From NCBI RefSeq assembly GCF_026213295.1, contig NC_079417.1:2877751-2941750 (forward strand): DNA of 64,000 nucleotides, in the 5' to 3' direction. This DNA comes from Gadus chalcogrammus (taxonomy: Eukaryota > Chordata > Actinopteri > Gadiformes > Gadidae). Within the stretch, counting starts at the first letter, position 1, and the number at the start of each line of letters is the position of its first letter. Below the pieces are notes generated by a model. That model was not told where the DNA came from, made no database searches, and saw nothing but the letters and a program-made list of their open reading frames with translations. The position numbers and the translations under genes are program-made. Positions 17,601 through 28,578 of this stretch are shown here, one piece after another.

Positions 17601-20600
17601 TACAGTGAGACTATAACGCGATATTCTAACTTTTAAAATATCTATTCTAAGGAAATACTTGGTCATCATGAACTGTTTACTGAGTATCTTCAGTGAGCTC
17701 CCTAGAGACCGGTCGTCCTGGGTGGGAGCCTGCAGGGCCTATCCGGTGGGAGGAGGCTGCATCACGGTGCGTTGAGCCTGGGGAACCGGCCCTCAGAACA
17801 GCCTCCTCTCTCGGTCCAACCGGGTTCATCTGCATCCCGCTGTTAACGTAGATGACCTCCTCACCTCCGAAGACGACCTGAGACACAGAATGGGTCTTCA
17901 AACACAACAGAGCTCCACAAATATCCCAGAGGTCAGTGTGGAGCTTGTAATCACGTTACCTGGGACTCCTCCTCGTCTGGGGGGGCTCGCTTCACAATGG
18001 CAGCGTTAAAGGACCGCGTTTCCTCACCCATCTTCCAAGTTCTGAAATCCAAAGAATACACAGTAGAGCAAACTGTATATCAGAGGGGGTGGGATGGTCT
18101 ATTGGTCAGGGGGTTTGGAAACCAGTTGAAAGGTTCTGGCAGAGCTATCATAGAGAGTGCATATTGAGCGTAGAGGGCGGGCCAATACTGACACTGATGG
18201 TTACCACCTTAGCAGCGATGCTAGTGGTCACCATGGACACAGGTGATTACCAGGGGCGACCAGGGAACTAGTGCATACCAGGTTCACAAGTTGGTACTAA
18301 GTCCTACCAGGTTCAAACGTTGTTACCAGGGGTTACCAGGGACACAAGTGGTTACAAGGAGTTAACTTGGGCAGAAGTGGTTACCACAGACTCTAGTTTT
18401 TAGCAGGGCCGTGAGCTGTTACCAGAGACACTACTGGTTACCAGGGATCACCAGGGATGCTTGTGTTATCAGGGACACTAGTTGATCTCTGGGATACCAG
18501 GGCCATATAATCACAAGTGGACTGTTCCCTTATTTGGAGTCAGCTGGGATTGGAGCCTGATATTGGCAGAAGAATAAACACAGTAGGATATGACCTTTAT
18601 ATATTAAACGGTAACTAACCACTAAGAAAGAGAGAAAAATAAGGAAGGGAAAACAGAGAGCAGAACATGGAGCAGCAACCAGTCTTGTGATCTACATTGA
18701 GACTATAACGCGATATTCTAACTTTTAAAATATCTATTCTGAGGAAATACTTGGATCATTATGAACTGTTTACTGAGTATCGTCAGTCAGCTCCCTAGAG
18801 ACCGGCCGTCCTGGGTGGGAGCCTGCAGGGCCTATCAGGCGGGAGGAGGCTGCATCACGGTGCGTTGAGACTGGGGAACCGGCTCTCAGAACAGCCTCCT
18901 CTCTCGGTCCAACAGACTCCTCTCTCGGCCAAACCGGGTTCATCTGCATCCCGCTGTTAACGTAGATGTCCTCCTCACCTCCGAAGACCACCTGAGATAC
19001 AGAATGGGTCTTCAAACACAACAGAGCTCCACAAATATCCCAGAGGTCAGTGTGGAGCTTGTATCCACGTTACCTGGGACTCCTCCTCGTCTGGGGGGGC
19101 TCGCTTCACAGTGGAAGCGTTAAAGGACCGCGTCTCCTCACCCACTCTCCGAGTTCTGAAATCAAAAGAATACACAGTAGAGCAAACTGTATAACAGAGG
19201 GGGTAGGATGGTCTATTGGTCAGGGGGTTTGGAAACCAGTTGAAAGGTTCTGGCAGAGCTACCATAGAGGGAGCGCTGTCCCACTCCCGTTGACCGGAAT
19301 ACAACCGGAAAAATAATGAGCACCAGGGGGACAGACTAGACAGTGTATAATGCATGGGGTGGACTGAGTTAAATGCAGTAATTTGAATCTCTGTCTATTT
19401 CTGATTCGCTGCTACATAGATAATAATCCACTGGATATCATTAATAATATAATATGTCCCACACACAAATGATGTGTGATAAACCTTTTTAGATCAGAAG
19501 CTCCAGCACTGAAGCTACACAAAGTGACGAGCACCTGGCAGCGCTGTTAATCCTGCTGAATCTCTTCACCTTACCTTATAAAGCACACAACCACGGACAC
19601 CAATCCCACGAACATCACAGCAGATTTGAAAATGCACAGCACCACGTCTGGAATATTAAAGATCAGGATTTAGAATGTGTTGTCAGGAGGTTTTTGTTCT
19701 TGGTTTCTTGAATGGCTGTGACTGAACCAATGAATGTATTTCAAAAAGCCATGAGGCTGATTAGTCGTCGTGAGCCGTTTAAAAATCCAGCCACTGTTGA
19801 CTTCACAACTTAATGTTTTTTTTTAACCAAAAAGCAGAACAAAACTGAAATTTGCATGTAAAAAACGTATTCAGGGTTGACTGTCGTGATGAAGAATATA
19901 ACCTTTTAATTTGCTTGCTTGTTTTTAGTCAACTTTGAATTATTGATCAACACACTACCTTGTCTTCTGTCTTAGATCGAGGAAACCTTTAGGTACAACA
20001 CCAAGCTCAGGTTGGTTTCCTGTTTTGAATCAACTTACCTTGAATGTCGATCTTGTAGATATTAGATGTTTCAATGCCAATGTCATTCCTGACTACACAG
20101 AAGAACCAGTTATTGGTGCTCAACAGCTGGATGGACAGAGAAGATCCACTCCCGATCTTAAGGATGTGTTCTCCGTGTATTCGGTACCAGGTGAACTCGC
20201 TGACAGCAGGGTTAGCATGACTGGAGCAGGTCAGGTTCAGGCAGCCTCCCTCTCCGGCTGGAAGACACGGGCTGCAGACAACAGAGGTCTTCCTGGGGGC
20301 ATCTGAGAGAGAACCCACCAATCAGAGCCTAGCCCTCAGTCATGTTGGTTAGATGTTGTGAATTTAACCAAACTGTTCTGAATGCAATAACATAAATGAA
20401 ATTAATATGAAAAAAACGCACGCATCAAAGGTCGTTTTTCTTCAACCCACAGATTTTTCTTCTTAGATCAAGGAAACTTTTAGGTATATTTTCCAAGAAG
20501 ATCAATATAAAAAAGTAAGCAAATAATAAGATGTACTCTTCATTGAAAAGGTTGAATATTGACTGACATAAGATACTGAGTATCTTGTATCTTGTAGACG

Positions 20601-23600
20601 TCACAGTTTTGTTCCCAGATGGTATGTAGTAGGCCGCAGTGCAGGAGACATTGTTTCCATGGTGGAGGTGGGAGGCGTTGAAGGTCAGAGTGGAGGTCAC
20701 GGTATCGCCCTGCTGGAGCTGGGTGCTGAGCCCCAGGGCGGGGGTCCACGTCACAGTGGGGGGGTGGGTTTGAGAGTAGGATGGAGCAGAGCACCTCAGC
20801 TCCACAGGTGTCCCCTCCACCACCTGCTCCTCGGGGGTCATCAAACGAGGTGCAGCAAATACCACTGGGTATTTTGCAGTGTTGCACCCAGCACCTTTAA
20901 AACAAGAGGTTGACAGATCCCAAGACTCAATCAATGCACAAACTTTGACAAACAACTTTGAACACTAACCCTAACAAAACAATATCATTAATCAGAATCA
21001 ATTAATTATTATTAGTTGGTCATATTAGATACTAAGCAACCTGGTCTCACAGGAATCCGTGAATTGACCACCGACGCTTAACACAAAATCTTTGGAATCC
21101 TCTGGGAAACACGCCAATTTGTATGATATGGCCACGGATTTTGCTCCAATGTAAGTTGGTGATGTGAGAATAGCGTGTTAGATAAGTACACCCCCCCCCC
21201 CATTTCGCCATAATTAGTTTAACAGTCATTCTTCTTGTTTCATTTTGTAAACATTGTGCTATGCCTTTACACAGGCATAGAATGTAATACATGTAGTACT
21301 TAATTTCCGCCACAGTGTGGCGGTGATCTATTGGTGCACTCTGTCCCGTGAAAGCTACACATTTTGTAGGGCAGTGTTGAAACATGGCGGACAGAACGTG
21401 TCTTAACCAAATGTGTACTTTGCCTGTGTATGTTTACAGGTGAGCAAACAATAAGAGACATGAATAAGATGAGCTGGGTAAGGGTTAGAGATGTTGGGAA
21501 GAGTTGGCAAGTTAACTTAGTCGCGAATGTTGTATTAAAAGGTTGTAACGCCGTAATAAGCAACTTCTGCTAGCAGCTAAGCTAATCTTCTTGCGTCGCC
21601 ATTAGGGTCCGGTCGCGGTACATTTATGTAGATGGTGTTTGTTTACTTTGTATGCCAAGGTTAAGAACTGGGAATAATATCAGGAGCCACAATGTGCTTT
21701 TATTTTGTGTATTTCCATTGCCCATTACTATGTCTATTAATATGTATTTTTGCGAATTGTGTAATACTTGGATTAGGATGTAAACAGACCAAGCTACACA
21801 TTTTGTAGAGCAGTGTTGAAACATGGCGGACAGAACGTGTCTTAACCAAATGTGTACTTTGCCTGTGTATGTTTACAGAACTCATTAAAGGAACTACTCT
21901 TCAAGTCACGCTTGAGTTTATTTTCAAGTGTGCAACAGTGACACTCATATTCCGTGGCACGCACAGATCCCCGTTTCAACAAATGAGTCGACCATGGGTG
22001 CTTAACTCAAAATCCGTGGTGGCCTCACGGAATCACTTAAATTGTCCGTGATATGCCAACGGAATTTTCTCCAATGCAAGTTGATGACAATCATATTCCG
22101 TGGCACACACACAGGTCCCCGTTTCAACAAATGAGTCGACCATGGGTGCTTAACTCAAAATCCGTGGTGGCCTCACGGAATCACTTAAATTGTCTGTGAT
22201 ATGCCAAAAAATATGTTTATGCTGTATAAACAATATCAACTTCATTGCATGTTCACAACAGGTACAGGAGGTCAGGGCACTGTGCAAACAATGTGGTGTG
22301 GATGATAAGGGTCCAAGATAGATATGGTTATGAGACTGTCTGACAAAATGTCTAATAGAGTCACCTACAACAAGGTGTTTGAGAAAGTGTGGGGTGCTTC
22401 TGGTAAGCTAAATGATATGGAATGTTGAAGATAATTTCACTTTGTTATACATTGTTGTGTTAAAGAAATTACTTATCATTATGTAGTAGGTTAGCTATAC
22501 ATGCTCCTAATGTCAGTTATTACAGTTTTTTTTCTGTTTCACAGGTCACGTGGTTGGGCAGTTATCACTTGCCCATGTGGGGTTGTGTTTTCAGTCAAAT
22601 TCAACCTTAGAGCAGAGAGTCCACGTGACTGTGGATCTCTTGCTGTCCTGGAAACACCTCCCCAATGTGGCTGTGTATGATTATGCCACTGCATGCCAAC
22701 CGCAGGCAGCCAGGAATATTTACCCCTTTTCAGGGAAGGTTACTGGATCCCACCCCAGAGAACGTGAAGCAGGCCTCAGAGGGAAAGGTCCATGTCAACT
22801 TGCCTTGGCTGAAATTTAAAAAAAAAGCCAACTGACAAAGATGGTCACCGTCTCACTGGATCCTCACAGCATTTTGCTTTGAACGATGTGTTCCACCAGG
22901 GCAACAGCAAAGACCAGTGTGAGGTTCTAAGAAAGCTGGAGCTTGTGCCTGAACTTGTTGGTCTTATTAACAGCCAGTGTGCGGAGCAGCTGCATCAACA
23001 CACATTTTTCTACAAAGAAACGTTCTCCACCATTACAACTTGGCAAGGAACCAAAAAATCTAAAATCAGTACAGCAAGATTGTTCCCCCCAGATGTTTCA
23101 TTCCAGTTTGACAGCCATGGAAGGGTAGTCTTAGGTATGGGATTGAATAATTATGCACATTTGTCGTCTTCATCTACTTTAGACGATAAAGTTTGTTGCA
23201 TGCTTTTCCTATAGCTCACTCCCCATCAGCCGTGATGTCAACTGGGTCATATGGGAAAGAACAAGAAGACTCTCAAGAGTATGAGTCAGAAGTTGAAATG
23301 CAGTGTGACAGCCATGGAATATAGTCTTAGGTATGGGATTGAATATTTATGCACATTTGTCGTCTTCATCTACTTTAGACAATAAAGTTTGTTGCATGTT
23401 TTTCCTATAGCTCACTCCCCATCAGCCTTGATGTCAACTGGGTCATCAGGGAAAGAACAAGAGGAGTCTCAAGAGTGTGAGTCATGGCTCTATTTTGCAC
23501 ATCATTCAAATGAGAAATGTGACATTTCACACTTAAGTTTATTTTTCGGTTGTTGCTTTGTACACTAGTAAATGATGACAGTGAGCAGAGACCTCATGGA

Positions 23601-26600
23601 GACTTCCCTAGTCCCCACAAGTTTTCAGCACACAGAGCATACTGGGGACAGAAACTCCAAGACAGCCAAGAACAACTGGTAAAATTAACCATTGTGCCAC
23701 TGTGGTTATCTATGCATGTCACTCATATAATCATACATGTATAAAGACTTTGTTTTCTTCCACTAGCTGTCTCATGTCTTGGATGAGACCAAAAGTCACA
23801 CTCAGCACCTTGCAATGGTGAATAACATCATCAACATCATCGCTTTGACTTTTGGACTCTGGGTTTGCAGCGGGACATGGAGGGAACGGCAGGCATAGAG
23901 AATGTGCTGTGCTTATATGGTTTATGTAATATTTTTCAAAATCTTTCAATAATTTGTGTTTATGTGTTCTACTAGATCCTGAACTCTTGTCTCAAAATGA
24001 TTGAGAAGGTAGTGTAGCTCCTGTGAAATATTTAATTCAAAATTATTGGATAGTCTAGTTCAATAGTCAATATATTTTGACAGTAAGAGATTTAGCAAAC
24101 TTTCTCTGTTATAGAGAGTAGAGAACCTGTTTGCTGCAGACAGCTATGTCATTTCCTCTTGGTTCCCACCATCATCGAGGAAATCCGGTAATTTGTTTAA
24201 AAGTTTTGCTTTATTGAGTGAAGTTTGAGCATTTAATATTCAACTATTGTTGTCTTTTTACAGGATAATGCAGCCAGTCTACAGTGTATTATTCTCCCAG
24301 TGTCCCTACCTGGACATTGGACACTGTGTAAATACCTTTATATATTTTCTTCCTTTTTTTTCTTTACACAACAAGTTGCTCATTGCTGAATTGAATGTTT
24401 TTCTATAATTAAATGCAGGTCAGCTCTGTTGGGCATCCAGGAACATTACACAACTCACTGCAACTGGTTATATTTGAATTTGAATATTTAACAGATACTG
24501 AGGCCACAGGCTAGGGAGATTTTCTTCCTAGATTCCCTCTGGGGCAGCGGTTGGCGAGATGAGAGTAGAACCAGTCTGTTCAGGTTTTTAGGGCACCTCA
24601 CATAATCCTTTCTGGACAGTGGTAGTTCTGTTTTAAACCACTTGTCCTTTTGTTTGTTTTGTTTCTTTTTTTATTTGATCTAAAATATTCCATTCCATAT
24701 TCCAACTATTTTGATTCCTTAAACAGATGGAAACAGAACTATTTATCTTTTTTGAGACGGGCAGTTCTGTTTAAGCCCGTTATGAAAACTTTTTTATTTG
24801 AAGTTCCAACCGCTTCCTTATTGAGTCCAAGCTTTGGTCCAAGCGTTTATGCATGCTTTTCAATCAAAAGTGGATTGAAGTTGAGTTATTCTTTTTTTAC
24901 TTTGCTTGTTATTTGTACAGACACGTTGCCCACAGCCTCTCTTCTGGCCCCTGGAAGAGCTTGGTGTGAATGATGTCCAGGTGAGACATTACATAATAGC
25001 ATTTGCTAACTTTTTACTATTTTCTTGCCATACCTTTATTAAAATACATTGTTCACACCTCAGGACCTAACAAAGCAAGAGTGCTCCAACAACTGTGGCG
25101 TGTTTGTTTTGATGGTAAGACCTAATCAGTATGTTATATCATTGCTGTTGTCTGTAGAAATGTTTGCTTGCTAAATTAAAACCACATTAATTTGTATTGA
25201 AAAAAATGTATCCTTGGGAATACGCCTGACATTATAACCAATACCTCTTGACTTACAGTACACTCTACATTGTAATGGGGGCCAATTGTGATTTCAGAGA
25301 GGTATGTGTAAATCGTGACACATTATGCTTAGTGTACAAGGTGTTATTTTTTTACAACATATTATCATCTTCCTGCATTTCCTTATTCAAAGGAACACAT
25401 GCTGCAAATTAGGAGGTGGTGGTGTCTCTCTCTCCTGCAGAACTTCCCCATGTCGTAAGAGCCCTGAATAGCACACATTTGAATCAAATCACAAAAAAAC
25501 TGTTTTACTCACTGTCAACAGACCAACATGAATGTTTTCGTAGTGAATGTATGTTGTCATTAAATCACTAAGGTCTGAAGAAGGCCGATTGCAGGACAGA
25601 AAACGGCGACGAGTGCAAGGAGGTGAGATATATAATATATATATTATATATATTCAATGCTATGGTTCGTATATATATATATAAAAAAAAAAATCATGGT
25701 AAAAAAAGACATTTGACAAGTTAAAAGTAGGAATGTCTAAGTCTATAAAATGCATGAACCTTTTTCCATATTAAGTCATTGTGCTGTGCTGTATTGACGT
25801 TTGAGAATGTGCTGCCGGATCTCCGCCACCAGATGGCGCCCGCGGAGGTGAAGCCATGGATTAAACGTTTAGACCAGCCCACATTTAGGGAAAATTTAAG
25901 CCCCTCCTCGATCTGTGAGCTGCAGTCAGGGGCACTTGTCCACCTCACGTGACTGTCATGGTTGCTATGGTGGTTTCCATCGACCGCCCCCCATGTCTTT
26001 ATATTTTCCACAGTTTAGACTTGTAATAATAAGTTACTTTTGTAATCAACGTAACAATTTTTATTTTAATCACTGGCTAGAGAGGTGCGCACGGACATAT
26101 TTGGTAGTGACACAGCCTATAACCTATTTGTGAAAGCAAAACATCAAGCTCATTGATTTAACGAGGCAGGGTTATTTTAAATAATTCATTAAGATATCAT
26201 GTGTGAGAGGTCATTCCTCCCCCTTTGTGTGTATTGACTATTTCTGGTTATTGAAAAGCTCATTGCAGGCAGGCAAAATTTCTGAGAGTCATGGTATTAA
26301 CAGATTACTATAGGTATTAACCGGATATTAAAGCTATTAGAAAGAGCACTACAGAGAACAGTAGGCCTACTACAGGTCTTAAAATAGTACCCACTACAGG
26401 TATCAATAAAGAGGATTGAGATGTTTACCTTGCAGGAGACTACAGAGCAGAAATATTCTCCAGGATCCAGTCATGTTCTCTCCAGAACTTCATCAGGAGA
26501 AATACAAAAATCTCTTAATCTCATCATTAAAACTACAGAGGAAATTAACTTCTGTGCCTACCCTTAATATCGTGCTACACTTAAGGTATTCAGTACTAAA

Positions 26601-27050
26601 CAAATTATAGTAAGATATTGTAAACTGCTATAGACATTTATATTTAAAATAAACAACTGTTTCCATGACAATTCAACTAATATTCAAGAGATATAATACC
26701 AATATTCCAAGAAGAACAATGATAATAACCCTGATCATGTGATGTAATACCTTGAAAGATTACATTTAATTGGACATGTTCGAATCTTGAGAAGTTTAGA
26801 CACAGATATGAACAGGAAAACAAAAGATAAAACATGGTGTTTGTCTGCCCAAGGTCAAAATAACACCGTTATTGCTTGAATAAAACTTGAAATAATATAT
26901 AGGCTGTATCAATGCATGTAAATAGAAATGATGTTGCTTTGTTCTAGCAACCAGACATAGAGTTGACTTACGTGAGAGTGGTGAAGGACTTGATATGAAG
27001 CTCCTGAAGAGTAAAAACTTTACTTCATCTTTCTTTCCATGCCTGGGTGA
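14312..27050 (-). CDS. Siglec/CD22-like receptor lacking the V-set domain (gene 2)
   Basis: Paralogue of gene 1. Reading order: 5' UTR exon (about 27050-26972), signal peptide (26474-26429, MTGSWRIFLLCSLLQ), fused Ig exon (20894-20568, or from acceptor TACCCAG just inside), Ig exon (20302-20039), membrane exon (19647-19575), then five tandem cassettes, each an 82-bp exon A plus a terminal exon B with its own stop. Phases agree throughout: membrane exon ends phase 2, A enters phase 2 and leaves phase 0, B enters phase 0. Each cassette can therefore serve as an alternative C-terminus, but A cannot splice in frame to another A. Two Ig domains remain; the V-set and fourth Ig exons are absent. The first Ig exon donor is GTCAGT where gene 1 has GTGAGT. 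Expression is unproven; it could be a pseudogene, but no frame break was found in the exons listed. Confidence 0.7.
14830..15170. repeat. TTACCAGGGACACTAGTGG repeats in cassette introns
   Basis: Irregular units of 20-35 bp containing GGTTACCAGGGGCGACCAGG and GGACACTAGTGGTTAC. They recur at the same place in each cassette unit (about 15960-16290, 17090-17410, 18190-18500), between cassette copies. Confidence 0.7.
15440..15825 (-). CDS. Gene 2 tail cassette 4 (exons A and B)
   Basis: Exon A 15825-15744 (82 bp), exon B 15661-15440 (222 bp). B begins VVIRSEEDVYVNSG where the other copies have VVFGGEE or close variants. Splice sites and the TAA stop are intact. The cassette start-to-start distance to the previous stop is 1128 bp. 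Confidence 0.7.
16559..16944 (-). CDS. Gene 2 tail cassette 3 (exons A and B)
   Basis: Exon A 16944-16863 (82 bp), exon B 16780-16559 (222 bp). A begins TWKMGEET and carries a glutamine change in the RAPPDEE block (QAPPDEE). The frame, splice sites and stop are preserved. Confidence 0.7.
17677..18041 (-). CDS. Gene 2 tail cassette 2 (exons A and B)
   Basis: Exon A 18041-17960 (82 bp), exon B 17877-17677 (201 bp). B is 21 bp shorter because one seven-residue VGPREEP unit is missing; the change keeps the frame. The motif reads EEVIYVNSG instead of EEDVYVNSG. Confidence 0.7.
18770..19155 (-). CDS. Gene 2 tail cassette 1 (exons A and B)
   Basis: Exon A 19155-19074 (82 bp; acceptor TTTTGATTTCAG, donor GTAACG), exon B 18991-18770 (222 bp; acceptor CTGTATCTCAG). 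It lies nearest the membrane exon and is the cassette a simple reading of the gene would use. B encodes EEDIYVNSGMQ. Confidence 0.72.
19575..19647 (-). CDS. Gene 2 transmembrane exon with a lysine
   Basis: 73 bp, acceptor TTTAATATTCCAG, donor GTAAGG, same length and phases as the gene 1 membrane exon. It encodes VVLCIFKSAVMFVGLVSVVV then CFIR. A lysine sits within the hydrophobic run. In activating Siglecs and similar receptors, a basic membrane residue pairs with an acidic one in an ITAM adaptor such as DAP12; such pairing is inference here. Confidence 0.75.
20039..20302 (-). CDS. Gene 2 second Ig exon
   Basis: 264 bp, acceptor TTCTCTCTCAG, donor GTAAGT; paralogous to gene 1 exon 9508-9771. 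C2-type domain with CLNLTCSSHANPAVSEFTWY and WFFCVVRNDIG. The frame is open throughout. Confidence 0.8.
20568..20894 (-). CDS. Gene 2 fused Ig exon (V-set start joined to second Ig domain)
   Basis: The 5' end matches the start of the gene 1 V-set exon (acceptor TTGTTTTAAAG, then GAGCNTAK), but after about 25 bases the sequence switches to the intron end (TACCCAG) and the second Ig exon (APRLMTPEEQVVEG). Both the old V-set acceptor and the old exon-2 acceptor remain in phase 1. The domain keeps VELRCSAPSYSQTHPPTVTW and VSCTAAYYIPSGNK. Confidence 0.78.
21035..22245. mobile_element. GGTCTCACAGGAATCCGTG-type repeat cluster
   Basis: Starts with CAACCTGGTCTCACAGGAAT, an end I associate with a common fish DNA element. 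It contains two internal duplications: 21349-21442 repeated at 21790-21882 (AAGCTACACATTTTGTAG...), and 21935-22070 repeated at 22085-22205 (GTCGACCATGGGTGCTTAAC...). It probably belongs to the element that follows. It lies in intron 1 of gene 2. Confidence 0.55.
22545..25130 (+). mobile_element. KDZ-like transposon remnant with Ulp1 protease exons
   Basis: Opposite in strand to gene 2. The first exon-like ORF (from acceptor TTTCACAG at 22544) encodes GQLSLAHVGLCFQ and VAVYDYATACQ. A second block has FHQGNSKDQCEVLRKLELVP then INSQCAEQL, matching conserved parts of KDZ-type (Kyakuja/Dileera/Zisupton) fish proteins as I know them. Further exons carry Ulp1 (C48) protease motifs: ADSYVISSWFP (about 24140), PVSLPGHWTL with the catalytic HW (24264-24327), and CSNNCGVFVLM with the catalytic Cys (25064-25114, donor GTAAGA). 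Stops and a duplicated segment indicate decay. Family assignment is from memory of motifs. Confidence 0.65.
23110..23480 (+). repeat. Tandem duplication inside the Ulp1 element
   Basis: About 185 bp from GACAGCCATGGAAGGGTAGT to the CTCAAGAGTATGAGTCA motif (23110-23290) is repeated with few changes at 23303-23483, including an intron-like stretch ending in TTTTCCTATAG. It would duplicate an exon. Confidence 0.8.
25190..26270. other. Rest of gene 2 intron 1, repeat-like
   Basis: Contains an AT-dinucleotide stretch (25628-25685) and a segment with GCCACCAGATGGCGCCCGCG (25825-25850), probably more transposon debris. No exon recognised. Confidence 0.35.
26429..26474 (-). CDS. Gene 2 signal-peptide exon
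   Basis: 46 coding bases, ATG to donor GTAAAC, encoding MTGSWRIFLLCSLLQ. It differs from the gene 1 exon by a few bases; the last residue changes from leucine to glutamine. A hydrophobic core typical of a signal peptide is present. Confidence 0.8.
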
Positions 27051-27140
27051 GGTGAGTGAAAGAGGAACTTATTAAAATGTAGATGTGCACAGACTTTTAC
27101 ATTAGTAGAGCTGAGCCAACATACAGGAAGAAGATAGAGT
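26972..27140 (-). promoter_or_regulatory. Gene 2 5' UTR exon and candidate promoter
   Basis: Donor GTAAGT at 26966-26971. The exon and about 100 bp beyond it match gene 1, including the ETS-like ACAGGAAG at 27123-27130. Conservation of this block between paralogues could reflect function or simply recent duplication. Confidence 0.45.
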
Positions 27141-27822
27141 CAGAGATGAAAGGTTCAACAAAACCATAATCAACCAATATTAACATTGCACTGTATTACT
27201 GATAATTAGTAAATACTCTTAATACTGTTAACACTGTCAACAGTGTTGTTGCAGTTCTCTGTTAACACTGACCTGTTAATATTGTTGATAATGTTAAAAG
27301 TGTTAATGCAGCTAATGGTTCAATATTAATACTATTGATGGTCTCTGTAGGCCTATATACGGTTACTGTTGGAGCTGTTCAGTTGTAAGATGTAATTATA
27401 AAACATTTATTTACTTTTTTTTCTTAATATAATATGACAGTGTTATTTTATGTTTATTTTCTTGTTTGTTTTATACATTTAATTTAATTGAAATTATTGT
27501 GCAGCCGTGGCGCACCGGGTGTCTAACCTAGAGGTAGGCGGGCATAGGTAAGACGGGCACTGGGAAGGGTCATGTTTTTTTACCAGCTGTACCAGAGAGA
27601 CAAAGAAGATGAGGCGGCAAGTTCCCACTGTTGAACATTTGTTTTGTTTGCTTGTATCACCGGAAAATAAACCTCCAGAAACTCAAAATCCCGACCGGAC
27701 AGTTGACTCTTTGCCCACACTGCGGAAGATTCATCTCACTGGTGCTTCAGTGGCGGATTTTGATTAGTTTCTCCCCTTCCGCTGTTGGCCACTTTCTCAG
27801 AGAGCAGCTCCGGTGAGGCACC

Positions 27823-28578
27823 ATGGAGTCAAAAGGACAGGATTACACACAGCTAAGTGACACTAAATGGCTCTGTGACCTAGCGCTCCTTGTTGATGTG
27901 AACACTTGTCTCAGCGATCTCAATTTGAAGCTGCAGGGCCATCGGAAGCTTATTTCCACACTATTTTACAATGTCAAAGCTTTCCAGAGAAAATTTGAAC
28001 TGCTGGACAGCTCAAACAGGGAGTTCTAACCCATTTTCCCGCCTGCAAGGCGCTCGTAGATGAAACGGACACAGATGGGCGCCACGTTCTGCGTCACCTG
28101 CGTTCAGACCACAACCAAAACCTCATAAAAAAAATAAGAGAGGAATTCGAGCAACGCTTCTCCGACTTCAGAAACCACGAGAAGTCAATCAACCAAAATC
28201 CTTTCTCGTGTGTCCCCGCGGAAGAGCCTGCAGAAATGCAGTTTGAGCTCATCGACCTACAGGAGAGCTCCGAGGCCAGAGCAGCATATCGTGACAGGAA
28301 TCTCATTGAGTTCTACCAAGCACTTTCCCCAGCGACATACCCTGCACTGCGCCAGCATGCCATCAGAATGATCTCTTTATTCGGGAAAACATATATTTGT
28401 GAGAAGACCTTCTCCACCATGGCCATCAACCAATCCAAGCTGAGATCCTGGCTTACAGATGGCCATCTACATGATGTCCTTCGTATTGCAAGGACTGAGA
28501 TGGAGCCGGACATCAGAGGAATCGTGACCAACCGAAAACAGCACCACAAATCCCACGCCAATAAAAAAAGGTATGTTG
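27823..28578 (+). pseudogene. hAT transposase fragment (GTF2IRD2/Charlie-like)
   Basis: C-terminal part only. The first block (27823-28026) carries LTDTKW-type sequence (LSDTKWLCDLALLVDVNTCL), then a frameshift at about 28026. The second block (from 28030) reads HFPACKALVDETDTDG and continues through a glutamate/serine spacer to RMISLFGKTYICEKTFSTM, the hAT dimerisation region around the conserved W/C-E-F/S motif. Members of this family were domesticated as the C-terminal half of GTF2IRD2-type proteins. The upstream transposase half is missing, so this is a remnant. Confidence 0.75.
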
